A stretch of 21,638 nt of DNA from contig DAIOVG010000026.1 of NCBI GenBank assembly GCA_036759125.1, positions 1 to 21,638 of the forward strand, given 5' to 3'. Position 1 is the first letter of the stretch, and each line of letters starts with the position of its first letter. The DNA is from CAXXOK01 sp036759125. Lineage in GTDB: Bacteria; Bacillota; Clostridia; Christensenellales; Aristaeellaceae. The position numbers and the translations under genes were made by a program. The notes below the pieces were generated by a model. That model had not been told where the DNA came from. It searched no databases and saw only the letters and a program-made list of their open reading frames with translations. Shown one piece after another: positions 13,222 to 21,189 of the stretch.

Positions 13222-15273
13222 ATGAACACAGAACAACGCATGGATGAATTGATCCAAAAATTGAATGAGGCGAGCGCCGCCTACTATACAGGCCAGCAGG
13301 AGCTGATGAGCGATGCCGCGTGGGACAAGCTGTACGACGAGCTTGTCCGCCTGGAGAAAGAAAGCGGTGTGCAGCGCGACAACAGCCCGACCCGCCGTGT
13401 TGGCGCGGAGCCGCTGAAATCCTTTCAGCCGCACCGGCACCTGAACCGGCTGTGGAGCATGGATAAGGTGCAAAGCAAGGAAGAGCTGCGCGCCTGGTTT
13501 TTGCGCTGTGAAAAGCTGTATGAGCAGCAAGGCGAGCTGCTCCCGCCGCTCAGCTACGGCGTGGAATACAAGCTGGACGGCCTAACCCTGAACCTGACCT
13601 ATGAAAACGGGCAGCTTACCCAGGCCGCCACACGCGGCAACGGCGAGGTTGGCGAGGGTGTGCTGCCGCAGGTGCGCACCATCCGCGCCGTGCCGCTGAC
13701 CATCCCCTATCAGGGGCTGATCGAGGTGCAGGGCGAGTGCATCATGCGCCTGAGCACCCTGGAAGCCTACAATAAAACCGCCGAAGATCCACTGAAAAAC
13801 GCGCGCAATGCCGCCGCAGGCGCGATCCGCAACCTGGATCCGGGCGTCACCGCCGCGCGCAAGCTGACCGCCTTCTTTTATCAGGTGGGAACCATCGAAA
13901 ATCCGCCCTATACCGATCAGCCGGGCATGATCCGCTTCCTCAAGGACAACGGCTTTCCCACCGTGACCCTGCAAACCTTTTCCGATTCGCAGGCGCTGGA
14001 GGCTGCCATCGATGCCATCGAAGGCGAACGCGAAACGCTTGATTATCTGATCGACGGCGCGGTGATCAAGGTACAGGACCTGCACACGCGGGAGCTGATG
14101 GGCAATACCGACAAATTCCCCCGCTGGGCCGTGGCGTATAAGTTCGCCGCCGAGGAGGATATCGCAACGCTGCTAAGCGTAGACTGGCAGCTGGGCCGCA
14201 CCGGAAAGCTGACCCCGCTGGCGCGCCTGACCCCGACGGATATCGGCGGCGTGACCGTGCAGAACGCCACCCTGAACAACTACGGCGATATCCTGCGCAA
14301 AAAGCTCGCCGTGGGCTGCAAGGTGTGGATTCGGCGTTCCAACGACGTGATTCCCGAAATCATGGGCCGCGTAGGCGAGGCCGAGCCCGGTGAGCAGGAG
14401 ATTGTTCCGCCGACCCACTGCCCCGCCTGCGGTACGGAGCTGACGGAGCGCGGCGCGCACCTGTTTTGCATGAACCGCAAAAGCTGCAAGCCGCAGGCCG
14501 TTGCCCGTCTGGCGCATTTTGCAGGCCGCGACGCCATGGACATTGAAGGCTTTTCCGAAAAGACCGCCGAGCTGCTTTATGACAAGCTTGACGCACGCGA
14601 CCCGGCCGATCTGTACGGCCTGACGGCCGACAAATTGCTGGCGCTGGACGGTTTCAAGGAAAAGCGTGCCGATAACCTGATTCAGGCGCTGCAAAACAGC
14701 AAGCAGTGCTCCCTGGACGCGTTTTTGTTCGGCCTGGGCATCCCCAACGTCGGCCGGAAAACCGCGCGCGACCTGGCCGATACCTTCGGCTCGCTGGATA
14801 CCCTCGCCGAAGCAACCGAGGAACAGCTCCTCGCCATCCCGGAGGTGGGAGGCGTTGTTGCGGGCAGCATAGCCGAGTTTTTCTCATTTCACGAAAACCG
14901 CCAGATGGTCGCCCGCCTGCTGGACGCGGGCGTAACCCCGGTATATGAGCGCAGCATACAATCCGACGCGCTGATGCACCAGACCGTTGTGATCACCGGA
15001 ACGCTTGCAACCCTGAGCCGCCAGGACGCCGAAGCGCTGGTTGCGGACCATGGCGGGCACGCGGCGTCCTCCGTGAGCAAGAAAACCAGCTTCCTAGTAG
15101 CCGGCGATAAAGCGGGCAGCAAACTGGAAAAAGCCCAGAAGCTTGGCGTACCCGTACTGACCGAAAAAGAATTTCTTGACAAAATCACCGGAGATCATTC
15201 CAACGAGGATAATAGCGGCTCACAAATAACCTACACTGAGGAATTGCAGGAGTACATTCACAAACTGTTATAA
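13222..15273 (+). CDS. ligA: NAD-dependent DNA ligase LigA, divergent form
   Basis: This 683-residue enzyme seals nicks using NAD. It shows the Ia-type N-terminal domain with Tyr21-Tyr22 (AAYYTG), the adenylation lysine in YKLDG (Lys117), ATRGNG at 136-141, KNARNAAAGAIRNLDP from 192, IDGAVIK at 277-283 and YKFAAEE at 306-312. A four-cysteine zinc site follows (Cys400, 403, 416, 422), then helix-hairpin-helix repeats (GIPNVGRKTARDLA at 506-519) and a BRCT domain at about 587-656. Several canonical spots differ: RGNG for RGDG, and RLWSMDK where LSLDN is usual. About 27 residues follow BRCT. ATG 13222 is chosen because GGAGG lies four bases before it; the longer frame starts inside the hairpin region. 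Confidence 0.95.
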   Translation: MNTEQRMDELIQKLNEASAAYYTGQQELMSDAAWDKLYDELVRLEKESGVQRDNSPTRRVGAEPLKSFQPHRHLNRLWSMDKVQSKEELRAWFLRCEKLYEQQGELLPPLSYGVEYKLDGLTLNLTYENGQLTQAATRGNGEVGEGVLPQVRTIRAVPLTIPYQGLIEVQGECIMRLSTLEAYNKTAEDPLKNARNAAAGAIRNLDPGVTAARKLTAFFYQVGTIENPPYTDQPGMIRFLKDNGFPTVTLQTFSDSQALEAAIDAIEGERETLDYLIDGAVIKVQDLHTRELMGNTDKFPRWAVAYKFAAEEDIATLLSVDWQLGRTGKLTPLARLTPTDIGGVTVQNATLNNYGDILRKKLAVGCKVWIRRSNDVIPEIMGRVGEAEPGEQEIVPPTHCPACGTELTERGAHLFCMNRKSCKPQAVARLAHFAGRDAMDIEGFSEKTAELLYDKLDARDPADLYGLTADKLLALDGFKEKRADNLIQALQNSKQCSLDAFLFGLGIPNVGRKTARDLADTFGSLDTLAEATEEQLLAIPEVGGVVAGSIAEFFSFHENRQMVARLLDAGVTPVYERSIQSDALMHQTVVITGTLATLSRQDAEALVADHGGHAASSVSKKTSFLVAGDKAGSKLEKAQKLGVPVLTEKEFLDKITGDHSNEDNSGSQITYTEELQEYIHKLL

Positions 15274-15274
15274 T
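15244..15274 (+). promoter_or_regulatory. Extended -10 promoter at the end of ligA, for the TspO-like gene
   Basis: TGT followed by TATAAT (15269-15274) is a perfect extended -10 box and overlaps the ligA stop codon. TTGCAG (15244-15249) lies 19 bases upstream, a long spacer that an extended -10 can tolerate. The start would be near 15281, giving a leader of about 75 AT-rich bases. Confidence 0.5.
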
Positions 15275-15354
15275 TTCTATATTCTGGACATACTATAACT
15301 ATAACGATAAATAGGCACTCGACGTTTCATGGATTGTGAAGGAGGTTTCACACA

Positions 15355-16137
15355 ATGAACTTGACCAGAAGTCTCGTTTCAAAATTCCTGATCGCAATCG
15401 GGTTTGCCGCCACCGTCGTCGTCAATTTTTTAGCGACAACCGGCAAGATCAACGGCATCAACACCGCCGCCGTATCCGATGCGAATCCTACGCTGTTTAC
15501 CCCCAAGGGATATACCTTTGCGATTTGGGGTATTATCTATCTGTTGTTGTTTGTGTATGTGCTTGTACAGCTGATCTCCAAGGATCTCGGCAGGGACGAA
15601 CGGCTTTCCAAAATTGCGTTCTGGTTCATTGTATCCAGCGCCGCCAACGTCGGCTGGATCTTCGCATGGCAGTACAGCCAGTTCCTTGTGTCCGCTTTGG
15701 TGATGCTGATTCTTTTATTCAGCCTGACGCGTATCCTGACGCTGGTCGCAGGCACGGAAAGAACCTATACCAGCTTTTTCAGCCTGGAGCTGCCCTTCGG
15801 GCTTTACGCGGGCTGGATTACCGTGGCGACCATCGCCAACATCGCCGTGCTGTTACTGCACCTGGGCTGGGACGGCTTTGGCGTTCCGTGGTTCATCTGG
15901 CTCACCATCGTTTTGCTGGTCGCGGTGATCATTGCCCTCACGGCAACGCGCGATACACGCAACGTCGCCTACCCGGCGGCCATCCTGTGGGGGCTCCTGG
16001 GCATTCTCACACGCTACCTGCCGGACTTCCGCTTCGATATCGGATCGGAAACCATGTGGATTGTGATAGCGCTTGTCCTGAGCATGCTGGCCATTGCCAT
16101 CCGCTGGGTCGACGTCATCATCCGCAGGCTCCGATAA
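15355..16137 (+). CDS. TspO/MBR family (tryptophan-rich sensory protein) membrane protein
   Basis: This 260-residue membrane protein has seven or so hydrophobic segments. The TspO/MBR pattern is visible in FTPKGYTFAIWGIIYLLL at 48-65, AANVGWIFAWQY at 96-107, and LPFGLYAGWITVATIANIAVLL at 146-167. This is the longer version of the family (about 260 residues), not the short 160-residue TspO that binds porphyrins and cholesterol-like ligands. Its ligand is unknown. A near-perfect AAGGAGG site lies nine to ten bases before the ATG. It probably has its own promoter at the end of ligA and ends at the terminator 16149-16186, making it a single-gene unit. Confidence 0.86.
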   Translation: MNLTRSLVSKFLIAIGFAATVVVNFLATTGKINGINTAAVSDANPTLFTPKGYTFAIWGIIYLLLFVYVLVQLISKDLGRDERLSKIAFWFIVSSAANVGWIFAWQYSQFLVSALVMLILLFSLTRILTLVAGTERTYTSFFSLELPFGLYAGWITVATIANIAVLLLHLGWDGFGVPWFIWLTIVLLVAVIIALTATRDTRNVAYPAAILWGLLGILTRYLPDFRFDIGSETMWIVIALVLSMLAIAIRWVDVIIRRLR

Positions 16138-16148
16138 GAGAACATACG

Positions 16149-16186
16149 AAAACACCCCGCGTCGTTTCTCGACGCGGGGTGTTTTT
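16149..16186. terminator. Strong bidirectional terminator between convergent genes
   Basis: A perfect 13-base stem (16152-16164 against 16170-16182) with a five-base TTTCT loop is followed by T on the plus strand and, read on the minus strand, by TTTT. It ends the TspO-like gene on one side and the chagasin-like gene on the other. Confidence 0.95.
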
Positions 16187-16199
16187 GTGTTTGCCGATA

Positions 16200-16910
16200 T
16201 CAGGGAACATACATGCTGAAATCGCCGTCCAGCCCCATCATATTGACGCTCATATCCTGATTGATGACATATGTGAGCTTGAGCTCCGATGCCGCGTCCG
16301 CACCGGCGCTGCGCACGTAGCGGAAGGTGAGGGTCGCCGTTCCCGGCGCTTCGCTCTGGTACACCCAGGTGTGTATGCCGCCCGCGCCCAGCGCTCCATC
16401 CGCCGTTTCGCTTTCCTCGTATGCGTCGCGCACAAGCGTCAGCAGTCCTTCCGGCTCGACTTTCACCGTCCAGCCATACCCGGTGGTCGGGTTTTCCATC
16501 AGACGTATGGTTACCGTGCCGCTCATGTACTGCTCCGGCATGCCGGTGGCGGACAGCAACTTCAGGGCTCCGGATGCGTCCGACGAAAAGGTATAGGTCA
16601 CGTCGGGTTCGGGCAGCGTTTCCTCCCATGCCCAGGCATAGTAGAAGCTCACGCTTGCCTCTCCGGCTTTCAGCCCCCGGATGACCCAGCGGTGCGTTCC
16701 GGGCGCGCCGACCAGATCGCCGGAGCTTTCCGGCGGCTGGTATGCTTCGTCGGTTACTGAAAGCACCGTATCATCCGAGACGGTATAGTGCCACATATAG
16801 CCAGTAGTTTGGTTTTCCGAATAGGCAACCGTATACTCCGATGCGGCCGCAGACGCAGCCACGGTGATCAGCGCCGCGCATATCACAAGACAGAGCAGGG
16901 ATTTTTTCAT
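16200..16910 (-). CDS. Exported protein with two chagasin-like (I42) protease-inhibitor domains
   Basis: This 236-residue protein starts with a signal peptide (MKKSLLCLVICAALITVAASAAA). Two similar domains follow. The first has NQTTGYMW at 33-40 and GAPGTHRW at 68-75; the second has NPTTGYGW at 140-147 and GAGGIHTW at 175-182, then FRYVRS near 196-201. These are the first two of the three inhibitory loops of chagasin, which blocks papain-like cysteine proteases. The third loop, normally RPW or RPF, is not canonical in either copy (YAWAW and YVRSA). Inhibition of an extracellular cysteine protease is therefore plausible but unproven. ATG 16910 has GGAGG eight bases upstream; the ORF could extend five codons farther, without a good site. 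It follows recX by 36 bases. Confidence 0.87.
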   Translation of the reverse strand: MKKSLLCLVICAALITVAASAAASEYTVAYSENQTTGYMWHYTVSDDTVLSVTDEAYQPPESSGDLVGAPGTHRWVIRGLKAGEASVSFYYAWAWEETLPEPDVTYTFSSDASGALKLLSATGMPEQYMSGTVTIRLMENPTTGYGWTVKVEPEGLLTLVRDAYEESETADGALGAGGIHTWVYQSEAPGTATLTFRYVRSAGADAASELKLTYVINQDMSVNMMGLDGDFSMYVP

Positions 16911-16946
16911 GGGTTTGTCCTCCATAACGTCGTCCGGTGCGCCCGT

Positions 16947-17579
16947 TTAGTCGTACACATCCGCATCATCGGTCATATCCGAAAGCGCGCGCCGTGCTTC
17001 CGCGTAGGAATAGCCCCTGCGTTGCATCGCCTGGATGGCCTTGCGCCGCGCGTCCGCAGGAGATGCGTTCCGGTAGCGCCTGATTAGCTTTTCGGCCAGC
17101 TTCGCGGCACCGCTCTCCTGCTTTTCAGGGTCCAGCTCACTGATCACCCGCTCGGCCAGGGCGTCATCCACGCCCTTTTGCCGCAGCTCGTACAGGATGC
17201 GCGCCTTGCCCATCTGCCGCGCCGTTCTTTCCCGCGCCCATTGCCTGGCGAACTCCTCGTCGCTGAGCAGGCCGTTGGTTACAAGCTTGGTGATGACCAT
17301 TTCCGCCGTATCGGGCAGGTAGCAGGCGTCGGTCAGGCGTTTTTCGATCTCCGCAACGCTTCTGGCGCGCACCGCCAGCAACCGCACGGCGCGGTTGAGC
17401 GCATCGGGGTATTGCTGGAGCAACAGGTCATGCTTCCATTCCTTGAGATCAACCCTGTCTCCTTCCCGGAGCGTGAGGTTTTTACAATTTTTATTGCGCA
17501 GGCAGACCGTTTCCCTGTCGTTGACAGTCACGCGGACGCCATAGCGAAGCTCCCGGATATCGGTGATGATATCGTTCAT
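16947..17579 (-). CDS. recX: Regulatory protein RecX
   Basis: This 210-residue protein matches RecX, which binds RecA filaments and limits their activity. It shows the three-helix repeats of the family: LLAVRARSVAEIEKRL, then LVTNGLLSDEEFARQWARERTARQMGKARILYELRQKGVDDALAERVI, and a C-terminal repeat with AIQAMQRRGYSYAEARRAL. An N-terminal 60-residue basic/beta part (VNDRETVCLRNKNCKNLTLREGDRVDL) is common in Firmicutes RecX. The start overlaps the serine hydrolase stop by ATGA and has no strong site of its own, so it is probably translated by coupling. recA is not in the window. Confidence 0.93.
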   Translation of the reverse strand: MNDIITDIRELRYGVRVTVNDRETVCLRNKNCKNLTLREGDRVDLKEWKHDLLLQQYPDALNRAVRLLAVRARSVAEIEKRLTDACYLPDTAEMVITKLVTNGLLSDEEFARQWARERTARQMGKARILYELRQKGVDDALAERVISELDPEKQESGAAKLAEKLIRRYRNASPADARRKAIQAMQRRGYSYAEARRALSDMTDDADVYD

Positions 17580-18748
17580 GGCAGCAGCACCCGGATCAGG
17601 TCGCGGTTCAGACAGCTTAAGCGACCAACGCGCCGCTCGCTCGCGCCGCTGTTGAACGATACGAATCCGTTCCCCGCATCGTCAAAGAAAAAGCCGTTGA
17701 CCGCGCCGTAGGCAAAGCCCTGGTGCCCGTGCAGGCTGCGGCTTGATACGCTTTTGTCCTCCAGCAAAAACATGCCCATGCCATGACATATTCCCGGCCA
17801 GTGCTGCCCGCCGCCGCCAACGGGCGTCAGCAGGCTGTGAAGAGATGATTCGTTTATGAACGTTTCCTCTCCGCGTTTGCCGCCGTGGATGACGAGCAGG
17901 CAGAGCTTTGCCATCTCCCCCGCCGTGAGGAACAGGTTTCCGGACATGAGCAGAAAATGCCGCTGCGGGTCCGGCGCAAGGATTGGTGATGCCGCTTCCC
18001 TGCGCGCCGCCGCGTCGAACGCCGCCGCCCGCTCCGGGGGCAGTATGCGGTAGCTGTTGGCAAGCCGCGCCGCGTCCGCCCTGGTGATATCCGCCGTGGC
18101 CGCAATGCCCAGCGGCGCAAACAGCTCGCGCTGGATCAGCTCTTCGATGGACACCTGGAACCTGTGTTCCAAGAGGCTTCCGATCAGCCCCGCGCCGAAA
18201 TTGGAATAGCGGAAGCGCTCGTAGGGTTTGGCGGCCAAGAAGCTCGCGCGGTCGCCGAGCAGCTCGTCCGCGCCGATTGCCTCATCAAACGAGCGAAAGT
18301 ACCGGGGCGTATCCACAATGCCCGCGCTGTGGCTGAGCAGCGCGCCCAGCGGAATGGGCGTATCCGGGTGGTTCGGGTTGCGAATCTCCCTGTGCCAGAA
18401 GGATGAAATATCCTCCTCTACATAGAGCTTCCCGCAGGTCTGCAGCCGGAACACCAAAAGCGCGCACACCGCCTTGGCAATCGAAGCCGTGCGAAACACC
18501 GTATCCGGCCGCACGGGTACAAGTGGCGCAAGCGAACCATACCCGGCGGTATAGCATTCCGCCGCCTGGCCGCCCCGTATCATTTGCACACAGCCGCCGA
18601 CCACATGGTGCTTCTTCAGCAGCGCTTCCACCGCGCGGAGGGTTGCGGAATCGCCGCCGCCCGACTGTGCGCGCTTCCAATGGCTGCGCCTGCCAAGAAT
18701 CGGCAGCGCGGCGGCATATAGCTTGTTTTTACGCTCCGTGACCGGCAT
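17576..18748 (-). CDS. Serine hydrolase of the beta-lactamase / penicillin-binding class C family
   Basis: This 390-residue protein has the three active-site elements of class C beta-lactamase-fold hydrolases: SIAK (Ser89 nucleophile, Lys92) preceded by FRTA, the YSN triad at 181-183, and HQG at 342-344 in the KTG position. LLSHSAGI at 137-144 is another family block. Such proteins are esterases, peptidases or D-amino-acid-peptide hydrolases; the substrate cannot be told. No classical signal peptide is visible at the N-terminus (MPVTERKNKLYAAALPILGR), so it may be cytosolic or only weakly membrane-associated. ATG 18748 has GGAGG six bases upstream; a TTG one codon earlier is an alternative. 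It overlaps the lgt end by 20 bases and recX by four. Confidence 0.88.
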   Translation of the reverse strand: MPVTERKNKLYAAALPILGRRSHWKRAQSGGGDSATLRAVEALLKKHHVVGGCVQMIRGGQAAECYTAGYGSLAPLVPVRPDTVFRTASIAKAVCALLVFRLQTCGKLYVEEDISSFWHREIRNPNHPDTPIPLGALLSHSAGIVDTPRYFRSFDEAIGADELLGDRASFLAAKPYERFRYSNFGAGLIGSLLEHRFQVSIEELIQRELFAPLGIAATADITRADAARLANSYRILPPERAAAFDAAARREAASPILAPDPQRHFLLMSGNLFLTAGEMAKLCLLVIHGGKRGEETFINESSLHSLLTPVGGGGQHWPGICHGMGMFLLEDKSVSSRSLHGHQGFAYGAVNGFFFDDAGNGFVSFNSGASERRVGRLSCLNRDLIRVLLP

Positions 18749-19814
18749 CAAGCGCCTCCGTTTGCAGTCTGCGATAGGGCATCAGCAGGTAAACGGCCAC
18801 CGAGATTCCCGCATAGAAGAAGTACGGTGACTGCCACAGGCCCTGCCCGCCGAATATCCACAGCAGCAGGTAGACAATCATGTCAGCACCTGTCCAGATC
18901 AGCGCCATACGGTCCTTTTGGGCAAAGAATACCAGCCCGCCGATTGTCAGCACATAGAGGCCAAGCGTTACAATCACGCCGATAAGGCTTGCGGACAGGA
19001 ACAGGCGCAAAAACGCAAGCAGGCAAACGGGCAGGTATGCCAAAAACGTTTTGTGTTTCTCCTGGCGGTACAGCCGCGTCAAAAAAATCGCCGCAACTGC
19101 CACGCATAACAACAGGCTCAGCATCTGGCTGACGCGCATGCCCAGCAGGTACAGGCTGTCGGTGCGCATTTGTTCGATCAGGAACCGCCCGCAGCCATAC
19201 AGCGCGAGGTACCATAAAAACATATCCCCGCGCTTTTTCATGCGCCTGCGGTTGAGCCACAAAACGGCAAACACGAGCAGGTTCCAGGTCGATTCATAAA
19301 AAAACGTCGCCGCGTGCCAGACCTCCGCCCCGCCCTCGCTGATCAACACCCCGGCGGGGAAAAACTGCCAGAATGCGTTGGTAATCGCGGGGCCGAAGGC
19401 CTCACGATTGAAATAGTTGCCCCAGCGACCGATGGCCTGGGCGAGCACAAGTCCCGGCGCGACAATATCCACCAGCGACGCCATGGCGATTTTCTTCACC
19501 CGGCTGTAAATATACACGGCCAGAAACCCGGCGATCACCGCGCCGTAAATCGCCACGCCGCCGTTCCAGATATAGAAAATGGAAATCGGATCGGCAATAT
19601 ACTCGTCCAGCTTCATCAGCACGTAATAAAGACGCGCGCCGACAATGCCCGCGGGTACCGCAACCAGTACGACATCCAGCATCGTGTCCTTTGGCAGGCC
19701 GAGGCGCTTTTGCTCGCGCGTGCCGATGAAATACGCCAGCAGGATTCCCGACATGATCAATACGCTGTACCAGGTGATATTCCCGAAAATAAACCGGCTG
19801 TACGGTATCGCCAC
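18729..19814 (-). CDS. lgt: Prolipoprotein diacylglyceryl transferase with extra C-terminal membrane region
   Basis: Lgt transfers diacylglycerol from phosphatidylglycerol to the lipobox cysteine of prelipoproteins at the membrane, the first step of lipoprotein maturation. The signature is clear: IVGARLYYV (57-65), WNGGVAIYGAVIAG (83-96), QAIGRWGNYFNREAFG (126-141), HAATFFYESTWN (167-178) and GRFLIEQMRTDSL (209-221). Lgt usually ends near 260-290 residues; this one has 361, with four or so further hydrophobic segments from about residue 255. I chose GTG 19814, nine bases after AAGGAGG; TTG 19817 is possible. The longer frame to 19931 crosses the promoter and is unlikely. It leads a four-gene operon with the serine hydrolase, recX and the chagasin-like protein. 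Confidence 0.93.
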   Translation of the reverse strand: MAIPYSRFIFGNITWYSVLIMSGILLAYFIGTREQKRLGLPKDTMLDVVLVAVPAGIVGARLYYVLMKLDEYIADPISIFYIWNGGVAIYGAVIAGFLAVYIYSRVKKIAMASLVDIVAPGLVLAQAIGRWGNYFNREAFGPAITNAFWQFFPAGVLISEGGAEVWHAATFFYESTWNLLVFAVLWLNRRRMKKRGDMFLWYLALYGCGRFLIEQMRTDSLYLLGMRVSQMLSLLLCVAVAAIFLTRLYRQEKHKTFLAYLPVCLLAFLRLFLSASLIGVIVTLGLYVLTIGGLVFFAQKDRMALIWTGADMIVYLLLWIFGGQGLWQSPYFFYAGISVAVYLLMPYRRLQTEALDAGHGA

Positions 19815-19838
19815 CAAAGAACGCCTCCTTTTTTCCTG

Positions 19839-19847
19839 ATTATACCA
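19839..19847 (-). promoter_or_regulatory. Extended -10 promoter of the lgt operon
   Basis: On the minus strand TGG-TATAAT is a perfect extended -10 box 24 bases from the GTG start, just upstream of the AAGGAGG site. I found no good -35 hexamer at 16-18 bases, which extended -10 promoters can do without. Confidence 0.6.
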
Positions 19848-19897
19848 CAATCCGCCCCAATCGCGCCTTGTAAAATCCCACAGCGGCGCGCAGCCCA

Positions 19898-19926
19898 TTG
19901 CCCCGTATTTTGAAACATGATAGAAT
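19898..19926 (+). promoter_or_regulatory. Promoter of the malic enzyme gene
   Basis: TTGCCC (19898-19903), a 17-base spacer and TAGAAT (19921-19926) preceded by TGA give a promoter with an extended -10. The start near 19933 leaves a leader of about 25 bases. The 143-base gap between lgt and this gene is filled by the two divergent promoters. Confidence 0.6.
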
Positions 19927-19957
19927 GACATGGATTGATATTACGGAGGAAAAGCCA

Positions 19958-21145
19958 ATGGACTACAGAGCTGAATCCCTGAAAAAGCATTACGAATGGC
20001 GGGGCAAGCTGGATATTTCACCGCGCGTGCCGGTGCAAAACCGCGACGATCTTTCACTGGCGTATACGCCGGGCGTGGCGGAGCCCTGCCTGGAAATTGA
20101 GAAGGATATCGAAAAAAGCTTCGAACTCACAGGCCGCGGCAATTTGGTAGCCGTGGTGACCGACGGCTCGGCCGTACTGGGGCTTGGCAACATCGGCCCG
20201 GAGGCCGGTATGCCTGTGATGGAAGGCAAATGCGTACTGTTCAAGGCATTCGGCGGCGTGGATGCCATTCCGCTGTGCATCAAGTCCAACGATGTAGACG
20301 AGATTGTGCGCACCGTATACCTGCTGTCGGGCAGCTTTGGCGGCATCAACCTGGAGGATATTTCCGCGCCGCGCTGCTTTGAAATTGAGCGCAGACTGCA
20401 GGAGCTGTGCGATATTCCCATCTTCCACGACGACCAGCACGGCACCGCCGTGGTGACCGCCGCAGCGCTCATCAACGCCCTCAAGGTGGTCGGCAAGAAG
20501 ATGGAAGACGTTCGCTGCGTCATCAACGGCGCAGGCGCCGCGGGCATTTCCGTGGCGAAGCTGCTGCTGAAGATGGGCATCGGCGAGATCATCCTGGCGT
20601 CCCGCCACGGCGTGATCGTGGAGGGCAAGGAGGGCATCAACTCTGCCCAGCAGGAGATGGCCAAGGTGACCAACCCGCGCAAAATCACCGGAACGCTTGC
20701 CGATGCCATGAAGGATGCGGATGTGTTCATCGGGCTATCGGCCCCAAACCTTGTCACGGGCGATATGGTGCGCTCCATGGCCAAGAACCCCATCGTGTTC
20801 CCCATGGCCAACCCCACCCCGGAAATCGACCCGCAGGAAGCCCTGGCCGCAGGGGCGGCGGTGGTGGGCACAGGCCGCAGCGATTTTGATAACCAGATCA
20901 ACAACGTGCTGGCTTTCCCGGGCATTCTGCGCGGCGCGCTGGATACCCGCGCCCGCTGCATCAACGACGAAATGAAGCTCGCAGCGGCTTACGCCATTGC
21001 GGAGCTCGTCACGGACGAAGACCGCAGGCCAGGCTACATCATCCCCTTTGCGTTTGACAAGCGGGTCGGCCCGGCTGTGGGCCGCGCCGTTGCGCAGGCG
21101 GCGGCCTCAAGCGGCGTTGCCAGGAAAACACCCGACCCCAGCTGA
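19958..21145 (+). CDS. Malic enzyme (oxaloacetate-decarboxylating malate dehydrogenase)
   Basis: This 395-residue short bacterial malic enzyme converts malate to pyruvate, CO2 and NAD(P)H in the cytosol. Visible blocks: AYTPGVAEPC at 35-44 (catalytic Tyr36), VTDGSAVLGLGNIGPEAGMPVMEGK at 67-91, FHDDQHGTA at 156-164 (metal site), the dinucleotide-binding GAGAAG at 191-196, and MANPTPEI at 283-290. After the second strand of the nucleotide fold the sequence reads LASRHG (213-218), where NAD-dependent enzymes usually have an acidic residue; this may favour NADP. There is no phosphotransacetylase-like C-terminal domain, so it is the short form. ATG 19958 has GGAGG eight bases upstream; a longer frame to 19898 starts within the promoter. 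Confidence 0.95.
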   Translation: MDYRAESLKKHYEWRGKLDISPRVPVQNRDDLSLAYTPGVAEPCLEIEKDIEKSFELTGRGNLVAVVTDGSAVLGLGNIGPEAGMPVMEGKCVLFKAFGGVDAIPLCIKSNDVDEIVRTVYLLSGSFGGINLEDISAPRCFEIERRLQELCDIPIFHDDQHGTAVVTAAALINALKVVGKKMEDVRCVINGAGAAGISVAKLLLKMGIGEIILASRHGVIVEGKEGINSAQQEMAKVTNPRKITGTLADAMKDADVFIGLSAPNLVTGDMVRSMAKNPIVFPMANPTPEIDPQEALAAGAAVVGTGRSDFDNQINNVLAFPGILRGALDTRARCINDEMKLAAAYAIAELVTDEDRRPGYIIPFAFDKRVGPAVGRAVAQAAASSGVARKTPDPS

Positions 21146-21189
21146 TTTTTCTTGACGTTTTTGGGCTTACACGCTTTTTCGGAGGATTC

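Noticed and set aside
15336..16760. Plus-strand open frame of 474 codons
   Set aside because: It overlaps the TspO-like gene in another frame, crosses a strong terminator and runs antisense into the chagasin-like gene.
19990..20964. Minus-strand open frame of 324 codons
   Set aside because: It is antisense to the malic enzyme, whose motifs are complete, and has low-complexity serine-rich content.
21146..21189. Possible terminator between the malic enzyme and MATE genes
   Set aside because: There are T runs but no stem that could form before them.
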